Shown: positions 9,441 to 21,589 of the stretch, one piece after another | How the letters are laid out: each line of letters begins with the position of its first letter | How positions within the stretch are numbered: the stretch's first letter is position 1 | Assembly: GCF_003573695.1 (NCBI RefSeq) | Contig: NC_039367.1 | Span: forward strand, 158,173,085 to 158,237,084 | DNA: 64,000 nt | Direction of reading: 5' to 3' | Source: Papaver somniferum | Taxonomy: Eukaryota; Streptophyta; Magnoliopsida; Ranunculales; Papaveraceae | Translations under genes and position numbers: made by a program | Notes under the pieces: model-generated | The model's input: only the letters and a program-made list of their open reading frames with translations | Told to the model about the DNA's origin: nothing | The model's database searches: none

Positions 9441-12400
9441 TCAAGCCTCTAATTCTGGAAAACGCGCAATGAGATCATAAGCATCTTCCCAAGTTGCATC
9501 GTCTTTGGAGTGACCCTTCCATTTGATCAACCACTTTGTAGCAGCTCGGTTTCCTTTCTTATGCATTTGTCTGTCTAAAATTTCTTCTGGCTCCCATTTA
9601 TCATAGTCAATAACATAGGCAATGTAGCTTCAACAACAGTGGTAGGACCTATTTTCAGTTTTAACTGTGAGACATGGAATACCGGATGTATTCTTCTAGT
9701 GACAGGCAAGTCCAGTTTATATGCCACCGTTCCAATTTTCTCAAGAACTTTAAAAGGGCCATAAAAACGAGGTGATAACTTCGAATAAGATTGATTAGAA
9801 ACTGTTATCTGTCTGTAAGGCTGAAGACGTAGATAAACAAAATCATCAACTGAAAACTCTCGTTCAGTTCTATGAGAATCAGCATATTTCTTCATTCGAT
9901 CCTGTGCCTCAGACAAGTGAGACTTTAACAGCTTAAGTGTATGATCTCTGGCACGTAAGTTCAAATCGACATCATGCTCATGGGTTGATCCGGGTAAATA
10001 AGCCAATATTGCTGGTGGAGGACGGCTGTAAAGAGCCTCATATGGAGTCATTTTAATGGCAGAGTGGTAGCTGGTGTTATACCACCATTCGGCCCATGCT
10101 AACCATTTGAATCAATCTTTTGGTTTCATTCCTGCAAAGCATCGAAGATAACATTCTAGTGTACAATTTGTTACTTATGTTTGACCATCACTTTGCGGAT
10201 GATAAGCTGAAATCTTGTACAGTTGTGTTTCTTTCATTGTAAAGTAGGCTTCCCAGAAATTACTCATGAATACAAGATCTCTGTCACTTGTAATAGTCTT
10301 TGGCATTCCATGAAGTCGTACAACCTCTCGTACAAACATATCAGCTATTGTACTAGCCGAATACGGATGAGATAGTGCAACAAAATGCGCATATTTTGTC
10401 AGCCGATCAACTATTACTAAGATAAAACTCTTACCATTAGAGAGTGGAAATCCGTCTATGAAATCCATAGAGATATCGATCCAAACATCTGAAGGAATTG
10501 GCAGTGGACTTAAAAGGCCAGGAGGAGCTACAACTTTAGTCTTATTACGTTGGCAAGTCTCACATTGTGAAATAAATTCCTTGATGGAAAGCTTCATACC
10601 AGACCAATAAAAGTTTTGTTGTATTCTCTTGAAAGTGCGTAAATAACCCGAATGACCACCCAATGGAGAAGAATGAAAGTCATGCATAAGTTTGCGACAC
10701 CATTATGAAGATGAAACCACCACAATTCTCTCCTTACATCGCAACACTCTATTAACGTATGAGTAGTGATGTTTACTGGTAGGATCTTGCTGTAACTGAT
10801 CAATTAACGCACAAAGTTTCAGATCAGTATGACATTCTGCAACAATGTCAGTAACACCAGAGAAGATTGGTGCACTTATTGCCAATAATTGGGGATTAAT
10901 AAGTCGAGACAAAGCATCTGCAGTTGTGTTTGTTGATCCTTTGCGATATATGATTTCATAATCATAACCTAGTAATTTGGAAACCCACTTATGCTGCTCA
11001 ATTGAAGAAAGACGTTTCTCCAAGAAATACTTCAAACTTCTGTGGTCTGTATAAATCTTAAAATGTCGACCAAGCAAATAGGGTCTCCATTTATTTACTG
11101 CAGATACAATGACAAGCATTTCCTTGTCATAAACAGATAATTTAAGATTCTTACCAGATAAAGGTTTACTATAAAAAGCTGTAGGTCTCGCAGATTGCAT
11201 TAACACAACACCAATGCCACCACCAGACGCATCACACTCCAAATAGAACTCCTTGGAGAAATCCGGAAGTATCAAAACAGGCGCAGAAGTTAAAGCCTGT
11301 TGAAGCAATCTGAAAGCAACAATTTCTTCTTTAGTCCATTTGAGTGCATCCTTTTTAAGCAGTTGAGTTAAAGGAGCACTGATTTTGCCAAAATCTTTCA
11401 CGAACTTTCGATAATAGCCAACCAAGCCTAGAAAGCCTCTAAGTTCTTTGACTGTTGAAGGAATCTTCCAAGAAAGAATTGATTCTATCTTCTCTGGTTC
11501 AACAGAAACTCCATCAGATGAAATCAAATGACCAAGGTAACCAACAAACTTTTGTGCAAAAGTACATTTGGATTCCTTAACAAACAATTTGTTATTTCTT
11601 AGTATATCAAATACCAGTTCTAGATGTTTAAGATGATCATCAAAATTCTCACTGTAGATCAGAATATCATCGAAGAAAACCAGTACAAACTTGCCGGAAT
11701 ATATGATTCATTAAACTCTGTAATGTTGCTGGAGCATTTGATAATCCAAAAGGCATGACCAAAAACTCGTAGTGGCCATCATGTGTACGAAAAGCTGTCT
11801 TTGGAATGTCAGCTTCATGTACACGAATCTGGTGATACCCATATCGTAAATTTAACTTGGTAAAGACTTTCTTACCATTGAATTCATCCACTACTGGAAT
11901 CGGGTAACGATCTTTTATGGTTATCTTGTTAAAAGCACGGTAGTCGACGCACATACGCCATGAGCCGTCCTTCTTTCGAACCAAAAGAATAGGTGAGGAA
12001 AAAGGACTAGAACTAGGACTTATGAACCCATCTTGTTGCATCTCTCGCACAATCTTCTCAATTTCATCTTTTTGAAAATGTGGGTATCTATAAGGGCGTA
12101 CATTCACAGGTCCAGATTCAGGCAATAATGAAATTTTATGATCTTGTAATCTTTCTGGAGGCAGTGTTGTTGGGGTAGAAAAGATTTCACTGAAATTTGA
12201 AAGTAGTTGTTGAATTTCAGGCAACAACACTGAATGCTTAGCGGCAGAAGTATTGAATGCAACTAGTTCCAAGAGAATTCCATAGTTTTCTGTAGATAAT
12301 AAACGCTGCATGGGAGAAACATCCATAATCATTACAACTGATGATTAGTTACCATGTAATATGATGGCTGTGCCATTAATGCTAAACTGCATGGTCAATT

Positions 12401-12690
12401 TTTCAAAATCCCAAATAATTTCTCCCAACGTGCATAGCCATTGAATTCCCAATACTGCATCACAACCACTAATGTCTAACAGGTGAAATTCAATCTGAAA
12501 AATCGTACCTTGTAATTGGATATGAACAGTGCAAGAACCTTTAGTGTGTAGATGACCACCATTACCCACAGTCACACGTAAAACAGGATCAGAAGAAGAC
12601 ACTACAAAGCCACATTGATTGGCTATGTTGGGATGCAAGAAGTTATGTGTAGACCCTGAATCTATAATAAGTGTGAGTGGTCAAGCCTTA
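9441..12690 (-). pseudogene. Chromovirus pol (protease, RT, RNase H, integrase, chromodomain), frameshifted
   Basis: On the minus strand: aspartic protease with active-site DSGSTHNFL at about 12670; reverse transcriptase 12332-11590 with VRKKDGSWRMCVDYR, the MPFGLSNAP box and an FFDD catalytic motif just after a frameshift near 11680; RNase H 11587-10703 with FYLECDASGGGIG and YTDHRSLKYF; integrase 10687-9700 with a His/Cys zinc-binding end (CETC) and catalytic Asp in SMDFIDGF and TSDRDLVF. The chromodomain (KWLIKWKGHSKDDATWED) lies near 9500 after another frameshift and ends at a stop at 9441. The codon for the third catalytic residue of integrase (Glu in the usual GQTEVTN) is a TAA stop at 10175-10177. 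The enzyme set is therefore inactive from this copy. Confidence 0.9.
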
Positions 12691-15181
12691 GCATAACCAT
12701 CGATACACATAGTATTTGGATACGTAGATCCCAAAAGTGAGTTAACAGTAATAGTTGGGGTCGATTCCTGAGCAGCAATGTCGTCACTAACTTGTTGATC
12801 TTCGATGATATGCTCAATTTCAGAGACACCCTCAATAGAATTAGGATCCATCTCTAATAGTAAGTAACCAGGCTTATTAGGAAAAACATGTCCAGACTTA
12901 AATGGCTCATCAAAATTAAAACAAAGACCATGTTCACGTTTTTCTTTCATCTCTTTCCATGATAACTTCTTATAACCAGTAGGGAGTGTAAGCTTCTTGA
13001 TTGGAGCATGAGTAGAAGGTGTTGCAGCTCGAAGTGGAGGAGGAAGATAAGGTTGTCGGGAAGGAACCTTATTAACAGATGCATAAGCCTCTTCTTGATG
13101 AATTTCCTTTGTAAAGGCGTCATTCTAAGTTTGAGGTGTAAGCAGTTTTACTACCGTATGATAGACACATTTTTGTGTCTAAATTGTCCTCAATTTTCTC
13201 TATGTTGGTACTCGATTTTGTACTTATTTTGGTGTTTTGTGTGTTTGTAGGTATTTTTGGAAAATAAACGTTTTTGGAAGAATCGGCTCGAAAAACTGCT
13301 AAAGGCACCCCCGGAGGACATTTGCTAAGCGGACCTCAGATTTGGCTAAGGGGAACCCGCGGTTATGTGTAGCCCAAATTTGTTCTCAGCACCCAAATTA
13401 CTATCGCCACCCCAACAGAAGGATAAGAGGCACCCTTCATATTCAACATTCAAAAAGAATATTTGCGGGAAATTTGGTTCCACCGGTAAAGGATTTATTA
13501 TCTTTAAGATAAGAATATCTTATTGCCTTATAAACAGGAAGAATTTGAAGAAAAAGGAAGTTATCTTGTATTAAACAAGAGAGATATCCTTGGAAGATTT
13601 TATCTTGGATTTTATTCTGCAAATTAAAGAAGATATGAGTTTAGTAAAGAAATATGGAGAATAAAGAGAAGGAAAAATTCCTGAAGATATTTTTAATTAA
13701 AAAGAAGAAGATTTTGGAGTTATGGAAGAATATATTTGAGTAATATGTATTTCTGTGTATAAATAAAGAGCTAGAGAGCACATTTGTGGGGGGAGAGTTG
13801 GGGAGAGAAAATAAAATCATTGCATTAGTAATTTTCTCCCATTTTCATTATTTGTAAACACTTTGAGCAATGAAATTATATTTCGAGCGTGTTTTCACCA
13901 TGCGGAGCTAGACCCCATCACTGGGACAACAGAGAAAGCAACTTTTCATGATTGTGGTAAATGAATTAATTATTTTATTGATTTTTTGCATAAATTTAAT
14001 TGCTTTATGATTTCTATTAATTATTTGTTATTTTGTTAGATACCGCATGCTTAGTTCTAAATACTTTAGATGCTCATGCTTTTAACTTGCAAATAATATT
14101 TTACGAAATCTATTTTTGGCAAAGAACTAGAATCACAACTTCTTTTGTTTGAGCTATATTGTTTAGAGTTAATGACTGAACCATAACAATATGAAAAGTA
14201 GTGGAATCCCGCGTCTCAGCGTCTCTTCATCTTGTGACAAATTGTGTATATATATTTTTCCTTATTTTCTTTATTAAGTCTTAAAAGAAATACTCAACAA
14301 ATTTGAGTGAACGAATCATCTTACTACAACAACATTGAAAAATACCATCACCGTACCAATGTGGGGTTTGAGAGATCGAATAAAGCAACTGATCAAGTAA
14401 TTCTCCGGAAAGTCTACAAAATTTAATAACTTCTCAAAAGCAGGTATGTGTTCTCTTACCATGCCTACCTGATTAATGGTATTAATAGCCAGACGAGCAT
14501 CAACAAATTTTTCAGGCGCAAAACTTGCACGAATATGAGCACAGAATTCTAACCAGGTCACAATTGTGGTTTTAGTTTGCTTCCATTTATACCACACATT
14601 AGCATCACCTTTCAAACTAGAAGCAACAATAGTAATTTTCAGGGCATCATTAGCTTGATGTACACTGAAGTATTGATCAGCATTAAAAATCCATCCATCA
14701 GGATCCTCTCCATCAAAAGTAGGAAATTTAATATTTATTGCATTGGCTATGGCATTAGGTGGAGGTGGAGGTGGTGGTGGGGGTGGAGGAGGAGGTGGTG
14801 TCTGATGACCATTGCCACTGCCATTATTAGCGTTCAACTGAGGCAGATATTCAGCAAAAACAACACGAAGTGAAGCTGTTAGTTGGGTGTTGATAGCTGT
14901 TGTAGTTCGTGTGAGCTGAGCATTGAGAGCTGCCGTTAAAGCCGTAGTCATGCTAGTGGTTATAGCATCTGTTAAAGTTGTGTTGTTCGCAGTTATTTAT
15001 TGCTGACGAGCAACCGTTCTTCTTCTCGTTGCTGACGTTTTTCAACAGGTTTGGTCTTGTTCTTCTCTTCTTCCTCAAGGTGTTGTTTTTCCAAAGCAGT
15101 AACTAGTGTATCAATGCTTTTAGACATATTAGTAAGGCCATCGTTTACTAGTTTCAGATTCTCTGTATGATTCTGACCCAT
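12681..15181 (-). pseudogene. Chromovirus gag, disrupted
   Basis: Minus-strand gag begins near 15181 with an acidic, Lys/Glu-rich N-terminus. It continues at 14951-14316 with a proline tract (11 consecutive Pro near residues 53-65 of that frame) and a retrotransposon-gag capsid-like segment (FPTFDGEDPDGWIFNADQYF, then LKPHIGT). The frame is then interrupted by a solo LTR (13159-14350) and resumes in the same frame on the far side, apart from one TAG stop. Near 12920-12890 is the nucleocapsid remnant: the usual Cys-X2-Cys zinc knuckle has lost cysteines to Phe (LCFNFDEP...GHVF), so zinc binding is doubtful. Several stops separate the pieces, so it is not translatable as one protein. Confidence 0.8.
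13159..14350. repeat. Solo LTR of a second Ty3/gypsy family inside the chromovirus gag (1192 bp)
   Basis: Begins TGATAGACACATTTTTGTG and ends ATACCATCA. It is flanked on both sides by CCGTA (13154-13158 and 14351-14355), a perfect 5-bp target duplication. Removing it and one duplication copy puts the two halves of gag back in the same reading frame, which confirms the limits independently. A TATA-like TATAAATAAA lies near 13757, with AG-rich sequence after it, consistent with a plus-strand LTR promoter. No internal region remains, so it arose by recombination between two LTRs. Confidence 0.85.
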
Positions 15182-15218
15182 TAGATTTATTTTTTTTGAT
15201 AAATTTAGGGTTTGATCT

Positions 15219-15237
15219 AAACCTGCTCTGATCCAGG
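15219..15237 (-). promoter_or_regulatory. Primer-binding site, initiator tRNA-Met type
   Basis: Directly inside the 5' LTR the minus strand reads CCTGGATCAGAGCAGG, one base short of the plant consensus TGGTATCAGAGC. It marks where reverse transcription of the chromovirus would begin. Confidence 0.65.
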
Positions 15238-15511
15238 TGTTAGGGTCTTAAACCTTTACACTGGATTTAAACTGCAAAAGAACTCAAAAACAAGGATAAA
15301 GCCCTTTGATCTGGGGCGAGCATCCTCTGCCTTTGAGAATTAACGAAACAACTTCTTAATTGATGATAACTGTCCCGTACAAGCTTAAACTAGAGATATT
15401 TATAGCTTATTAGACTTGATAAGCAAGCAACTAACTAAGAAAACCTGAAAACTAGGAAACTAAACACTAATTACGTAAAGAACCCAAATACTAGGAGTTG
15501 GCACCGCAACA
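15238..15511 (-). repeat. Chromovirus 5' LTR (274 bp)
   Basis: Same ends as the left copy (TGTTAGGGTC...GCACCGCAACA). Divergence from the left LTR is roughly 5-8 percent by eye, so the insertion is not very recent. Confidence 0.9.
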
Positions 15512-16387
15512 AAGAATATCAATTTGCTCTGCAATATATCAGAGGAGCTCTGTAGAAGTTAGTATGTGGGGATAAAAGAAAAACGAAAAACAAAATTTCA
15601 ACAACTATGGGTCTCTGAATAATTTTTATTGAAAATATGGGGCGCGCCTTAAGTTTTACGGCCGTGGGTTTTATAGTCGAAAAGAAATTGAAAAATGGGT
15701 CTGGCAGTAGTTTCCACACCTTCTCTTCCACAAAACATATCCAAGAAACCCATTTGCCAAGTCTGGTTTTTTCCAAGCGGCCCAAGCCCCATACAAATTT
15801 CCTTTAGTGGGTCTTGCTTAAATGATTGAGTGATGTGAAGAAGCAAGGTTTATCGGCAAATCTATTCCAGAAGTTGAGAATATAGCCAAAGAAGTGTTGA
15901 TGGTATTTGTACTTACTTCATGGAAGATCATATTGCTTGAATAAGCGTCTATGTAGGAACTCATCCCTTTAAACTGCTCCACTAATATTGAGGTTAATCA
16001 AGAAACTGACCAAAAAAAAAAACTGCTCTGGGCACGTGTTTGCTTACTATAAATCATGCAATTGCTATGGCCGGTTTGGGGAACCCAAATATGCAGGATC
16101 GGCCTTGGTCTATTTGTTAGACAAACCCGAGACAGGGTAGTTTTATCTATAAATGAAAATCAAAAACAGAAAGGAGGGAGACATAAAACCAAACCTCCAG
16201 GCTGTTAACAAAACAATAAGTCGGAAAAATATCATTTTCTCACTCATTACAGCATGAATAATAGAAGCTGGAGAACACCGCCAATGAGTCTCGGTAATAA
16301 TATCCCCATATATACTTAACCAACACATCTTCAAATACATTCCTCGCTCTGTAAATGTGCGAAAATCTGCTCCAATATCTTCAGAAA
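15512..16387. other. Intergenic: VPS35-like upstream DNA and invertase 3' flank
   Basis: From 15512 the DNA continues the upstream region of the VPS35-like exon. From about 15855 to 16387 it matches the 3' flank of the second invertase copy (about 43590-44075; shared words TCTATTCCAGAAGTTGAGA and TTGATGGTATTTGTACTTA). It therefore belongs to the duplicated invertase unit and probably holds the 3' UTR and polyadenylation region. Confidence 0.6.
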
Positions 16388-19096
16388 TTAGCTGTCTGAA
16401 TGTTTCAAATCTTTTAGATACTTGATTTCAGCTTTCTTCATACTCCATGCCTTGAGACTAGACATCTTTACATTTTCAGTTCCGTTGTTGAATACGTAAA
16501 GGTGAGCTTCTTTGTCAGTAGCTAGTGTTGGATATACTCTAGCTAATATAACAGCTTTGCCGTCAACACCATAACTCTCCACTACTGAATGATCAATCTG
16601 CCAAAATACAAATAAATCAAATATTGAACATATACACAAAATTGTTAGCCTGTTGCTAAAATCATGTGTAAATTACGGGGACAAATTTATTAACATCCCA
16701 CTTCTTAGTTCTTACATTACATGGTCACATACATAACAAAATTGGGGTTTGGGAAAAGAGGGCTAATAAGATTGAACATACCAAGCTCCTTAGAGATAGC
16801 GTCTGATCATGATGAGGATCAACATGAATAAAAGCTCCATATGTGGTTTTGTCGTTACTTTCTTCCAAAGATGACCTGTTATATATACGAAAGGTTTAGA
16901 TCATGAAGCAATATTTTAAAGTTGATCTGAAATGCACATTGAAATGTGAAACGAAACTGACCTGCTCTGATCACTACACATGAGCACAACATATTTGTTT
17001 TGATGGTTAAATACTCTGAAGAAAATAGCTGTCTGTTCTTCTAAGTTCTTAGAAGCCAAAGCCAGCAAGCCAAATGGTCCTGATTTCCCTTGCACTGATG
17101 CTGGCTTTGAACTACAAAGCAGTTGTGGGTTAACCCAACTAGGGTCCATGATTTCTGCATCTTTCAGCTTCGGCAGTTTAAATTTAACATCTACATCTGC
17201 CTGTGAAGCTGTTAGACCAAGAACTTCTAATACTGAACCCCCTTTAAGAACTTGACTTCGTAAAGAAACTCGTTTGGTGCGGAGTTGCTCTATTTCTTCA
17301 ACAGGCCATTGTTTCAATTGCTTACCATTTTCCTCAAGCCATACTGTTCGAGGAACTGCCTGCAAAAGAAAACAAATTGAATTGCATAGTTCAGTGCACA
17401 GATAATATTTTGATTGGGTAAAAGATTTTAATGTTTCCTGCAAGGTGATTCGGTAAAAGATTGAATTGCATAATTTACTGTACCTGCAATCCCGCCCAAC
17501 CTTTCTTGACATCATCAGCTACACTACTAGATTCGTTTGCCCAACCCCACAGTACTCTCCTTTTCTTTTCATGATCAAAGAATGTTTTCGAAGCGTAAAA
17601 CTTTCCGTAATCAAACCTCAAACCAGAATCATTATCGATGGATCCTTCGTCAGGAGTATACCTATCCGTTTTGGGGTTGTAAGTTCCAATAGTATAGTAG
17701 TCATGCTTGGTATCATCCAAGCTCACCTTAAAGACATGTTTAACACTATGACCGAGAACTGAAGTATCCAGACCCTCTTTTCCATCGACAGCTACTGGAA
17801 AGAAATCTGGGCATTCCCACATTCCTGTATCCTTCGCCCAATGAAGAGGTTCTTTTGCTTTGTTCCAATGAATAAAATCATTACTTCGAAATAAAAATGA
17901 TACTCCATTGTTGCCTACTTTGCTTCCTATTGTCGTTCTCCAGATTCCGTCAGGACCCTTCCAACCAGTTGTCGGATCTCTGAATGCACTAGCATTGATA
18001 CCGTCAGTGGGTTTAATTACTGGATTGTATTCAATTGGTTTATTCCACTCTACGAGGTAAGGATCAGATAAGTCCTTCGGCACTGCCATGTCCTGAACTT
18101 GGTAGTTCCATTGATTCGACTTAATAATTCCGGTGTATTGAATAATCGGCTTTCCTTGTATAAATGTTGCCGATCCTGACCAAACACCTTCGATATCAAA
18201 TGGTTCCGATGGGACCATCGCGATTTTATGGTGATTCCAGTTAACGAGATCGGTAGATGTTGCATGAGCCCACACTATGTCACCCCAAACTGCTCCAGAA
18301 GTGCTCCATTGGTAGAATAGATGGTATATTCCATTGTAAATCATAGGCGCTGCATCAAAAATTAATTATATAGTTATATACTATTTTTTTATGCAAGTTG
18401 ACTTCAGACATTAACACCAAACTTCAACCATGAAATCAAACCAGGAATATCAGATTGAAAAGAGAATACTAACCATTAGGATCTGTGATTTCAACCAGAG
18501 CCATATTTGTCAATTCATAGTTGCGACATGGAAACCAAACACAAAGAAGTTAGAAATGAACAAATAAAATTTTTAAAAATGAAAAAGAAATAGCCTAAAT
18601 TTTGTTAGATGTTGCATTGTATTATTGAAACATTATTAAAGATTCAGCAGTTCAACAATCGGCTCTCTAGGAATTATGAACATCATCGAACCAATCTGTT
18701 GAACTTTAGTAATTTTCTCAACAATATTGCACGTATTATGACACATAATCGAATAGTATAATTCCAAAAAAGGAAAAAATGCTTTGTCATAAAAGACATG
18801 TCATTTATCCTATAATTCAAAAAAACCAGTTTATCCCCATATGAATTCGGCGACAAGACCACGAAAACATAGAAGCATAGTTATCAGAGATAAGTAGAAA
18901 GGTTAAGACAATTACCGTTCATCCAATTTTTAGCAGGTTGGAAATGATAACCAGTTCTGTAAGGCTGATATATGGGGGTACCATTAGATTGAAGAGATTG
19001 AAAGTTTCTGTATAAACGATGAGAAGCTTGAACTCCATTACTAAGGATAACTGAACAACACAATCCGATCAACCACGGGACAGTATTCATGGCCAT
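16388..19096 (-). CDS. CWINV: Cell-wall invertase (beta-fructofuranosidase, GH32), intact, six exons
   Basis: Exons (minus strand): 19096-18916, 18482-18474, 18349-17484, 17359-16962, 16875-16782, 16597-16388. All introns are GT-AG and the joined length is 1758 nt, 585 codons plus stop, normal for plant acid invertases. The first about 24 residues form a hydrophobic signal peptide. All three catalytic carboxylates are present: Asp in MNDPNAP (nucleophile; DPN comes from the 9-nt mini-exon), Asp in FRDPTTGW, and Glu in WECPDFFPV. Pro after WEC is the cell-wall type (vacuolar forms have Val). Several Asn-X-Ser/Thr sites are present (NESS, NGTEN, NAS). The enzyme splits apoplastic sucrose to glucose and fructose. 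The motif SLDDTKH, with the Asp/Lys pair reported to favour sucrose, argues for invertase; fructan exohydrolase is the main alternative because the two families overlap. Confidence 0.93.
18474..18482 (-). other. 9-nt mini-exon of the invertase gene
   Basis: The minus strand reads ...ACAG|ATCCTAATG|GTTAG. It joins the G ending exon 1 and the CG opening exon 3 to code the core of the NDPN motif that holds the catalytic nucleophile. Such a 9-nt exon is a hallmark of plant acid invertase genes. Confidence 0.95.
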
Positions 19097-19144
19097 TTGT
19101 GGATCTTGAAATTTTTGTGGTGAAACGAGAAACCAAGACGTGGG

Positions 19145-19151
19145 TATTTAT
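19145..19151 (-). promoter_or_regulatory. TATA-box-like element upstream of the invertase gene
   Basis: The minus strand reads GGATAAATACCC about 50 bp before the ATG at 19096, giving a predicted start of transcription some 20-25 bp before the ATG. It is only a position and sequence match. Confidence 0.4.
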
Positions 19152-19481
19152 CCATTTATTTTGGAAGCAAGCACATGATAAATAAATTATTGGCAGCTAA
19201 GAAAGGGTCCATTTGTAATGGGGGTGCAGTAATAGACAAACTAGAAGCTATCAATCTTCAAGTCGCTGTGATTGGTGTACTGAATGCCAACTACTCTAGA
19301 TAAAATGTCCCAACTGCTCTGTATGAAATGAGGTAAATAGTAATACATTATCCAACTCATTTTACACACATTTACATTTTGATACCAAAGAGGAAATCAT
19401 ATGATGGTACAAGAAAAAGATTTTCATTAACTAGAGATAAACTTCCAGACATCATTTATAAGAGGGTGATACAGATATGCT
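19152..19481. other. Upstream region of the invertase gene
   Basis: About 330 bp of AT-rich promoter-side DNA before the inverted-repeat element at 19491. No recognised cis-element cluster and no coding frame of note. Confidence 0.4.
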
Positions 19482-19490
19482 TTAAAAAAA

Positions 19491-20718
19491 GGTTTTCCCT
19501 ATTTCCTATCCATACTTTTCCTATTTCCCATCCACATACATTCCCATCCCCAATTCTCCTATGTACCATCCATTTAAAATATCATTTATCCTAAATACCA
19601 TACCTTTGACTTTTTATTTTTACCCACCAATAAAATCACCCAACAATCAAACGATGAAAACCTAATTTATGGACAACTTGTTCTCCGTCTCCACCATCGA
19701 CCAATACATCTTCCTCCCCACCTCCGCAATCCACCACCGCCTTGGGACTTGTCATTCCCTTTCTAAATTTCCAGAGCATGCATTCACATCGGAGTACACC
19801 ATGTGTTATCGCAATATACACTGTAATTCAGACAATGAATTTTATTTATCATCTCCTTGCAACCTTCGTATTTATACCCAAACGATGATAAATAATCAAC
19901 AACAGTGGAAGAGATCAGTGGTATACATGATAGAGTTCTTTGGGAACGAATGATAATCTCGCTAATATTACACTTTTTGCAACTGGTGCGGAAAACATAG
20001 AAATGTCCAACTGTCCAGGAAGAAGATTTCCAGTTCGTCGTCTACGGCATAATATTCATGTCTGATTCACATCATGGTGTCTAAAAACATCAAATAATGT
20101 TAATCTCAATTTTACACGTGAGAACAGCAAAAAAAAAAATTGAACTAGTACAAATGGTTTCCAAAATACATATCGAACTTGTGTATATGTATGGTTGATA
20201 GATCAGAGCCTACAAAAAGAGGTGTGGTGTAAAGAGTGTTGTTTGTATTTGAGTGTAGATTGGTTGAATTTAACTGCACATGTTAGATCATTTGGATTTA
20301 ACCTCTATAACATACACAGTATTGTTTCTGATTAAACAAAATGAGTTACTTCAATGTTGACTACGGAAGCTGAATTTGTGTCCGACTACTGGAAAATCAA
20401 AATCAAAATGTTGTCAAGAGATTAAGAACAAAAATGAGAAAACGAAAAGGAAGAGATATATACTAAATTGATTAGGAATCCAATATAGTCTTGGGTTTTT
20501 AACTTGATGAATTTTTAGTTGTTTTGTTTAATGAAAATGGGACACCCACGAAGAAGAAGCAAAGAAAAAAGAAAATGAAAGCGTAAATAGTCATGGTCAT
20601 GCATAATTGACTTTTATAGGTGGTAAATAGAAGAAATCCAAATTGAAAAGTAGAATTGTTATAAAAATTGTGAGAGGATGGGAAATAGGAAAATTGGATG
20701 TGGGAAATGGGAAAAACC
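19491..20718. mobile_element. Inverted-repeat DNA element, 1228 bp, upstream of the invertase gene
   Basis: The left end GGTTTTCCCTATTTCC and the reverse complement of the right end, GGTTTTTCCCATTTCCC, open an imperfect inverted repeat of about 50 bp that continues with TTTTCCTATTTCCCATCC on both sides. The flanks are TTAAAAAAA (19482-19490) and TTAAAAGAA (20719-20727), matching at 8 of 9 positions, compatible with the 9-bp duplication of MULEs. It has no transposase, and its short open frames (for example 19669-19953) match nothing I know. Its position about 0.4 kb upstream of an invertase ATG could affect that promoter. Confidence 0.65.
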
Positions 20719-20727
20719 TTAAAAGAA

Positions 20728-21480
20728 AGAAAAAAAAAAGAAATAATTAACGGTAATGCAAGAAACAGTTATCCTTTAACAGCTGTCACCGGATAGAGAC
20801 ACTCAGTGATGGACCAACTAGAATCAGACACGAGTACATAGAACTAGCTAATCTTTTTTTTGATGGAATAGAACTAGCTAATCGGAAATGATAGATTGAC
20901 TCGTACGTTGGGTCGCACGATCAGTCCCATCGGCCACATGAAAGAGAGCCACCGGCCACGTTCCAAAAACCAAGAGGATAAATTATGAAGTCCAAACCAC
21001 GATCAATCAGCGTTGCAAAACTAGTGAAACAGAAGTATAACCAAAAACTACATCTACCGCTCTTCTTCAATTAGTAAGTGTGTTACAGCGACACGGGCTT
21101 GGTAACTTGAAAAACAAAATATGGGCACACCGATAGGCGATAGCCTATATGTTTATGTAATTTAGAACTTTCAATGGCTTAGGTTTGCTATAGCTTTTTA
21201 CTTGTTTGGCTAATACAATAAACCTTGTTTTAGGGCATATCAAAATTATTTAGGCTAATATAATGACAAAACCGAGTCATTAAATAGTGAATTGAAAAAC
21301 CTTAACCAAATATTTTCTGTAACGATAAATCTACCATTTTACTATTAGTGTTAATAATAATGATTATTTTTTAATGATTTTGATTAGTAATTTATATTGA
21401 TGAATAGTGATTAGGATAATTAAGTTATAAATATTTGTGTTGATAAAATTGGAAGAAGAGAAAAAAGTAAAGTTTTTTTT
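20728..21480. other. Gene-free AT-rich stretch
   Basis: About 750 bp with no supported gene. From about 21340 the sequence (TTAGTGTTAATAATAATGATT and following) resembles the subterminal part of the 60.9-62.7 kb element in inverse orientation, suggesting a degraded element boundary nearby. Confidence 0.35.
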
Positions 21481-21589
21481 TTTGGAGAAGGAGAAGGGGA
21501 AGTGAGGAAAAAAAAAAGTATTTTGATTCATCTAGTCTCAGTGGGTGAGGAGGGGAAATCTTCATCTAGAAAAGCTCAGAAAATACACA

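Larger units (their letters stand above)
9139..15511 (-). mobile_element. Chromovirus (Ty3/gypsy with chromodomain), complete but decayed
   Basis: Direct LTRs at 9139-9411 and 15238-15511 are flanked by the identical 5-bp AAGAA (9134-9138 and 15512-15516). On the minus strand the order is LTR, initiator-Met-type primer site, gag, protease, reverse transcriptase, RNase H, integrase, chromodomain, purine tract, LTR. Small LTRs, an internal region of about 4.6 kb once the inner solo LTR is removed, and a C-terminal chromodomain suggest a Reina- or Tekay-type chromovirus. Stops and frameshifts in every domain make it non-autonomous. It sits between the VPS35-like exon and that exon's upstream DNA, and hosts a solo LTR in gag. 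Confidence 0.9.

Noticed and set aside
19669..19953. 94-codon plus frame as a captured host gene in the 1.2 kb element
   Set aside because: No recognisable motif and a competing minus frame over the same bases; left as non-coding.
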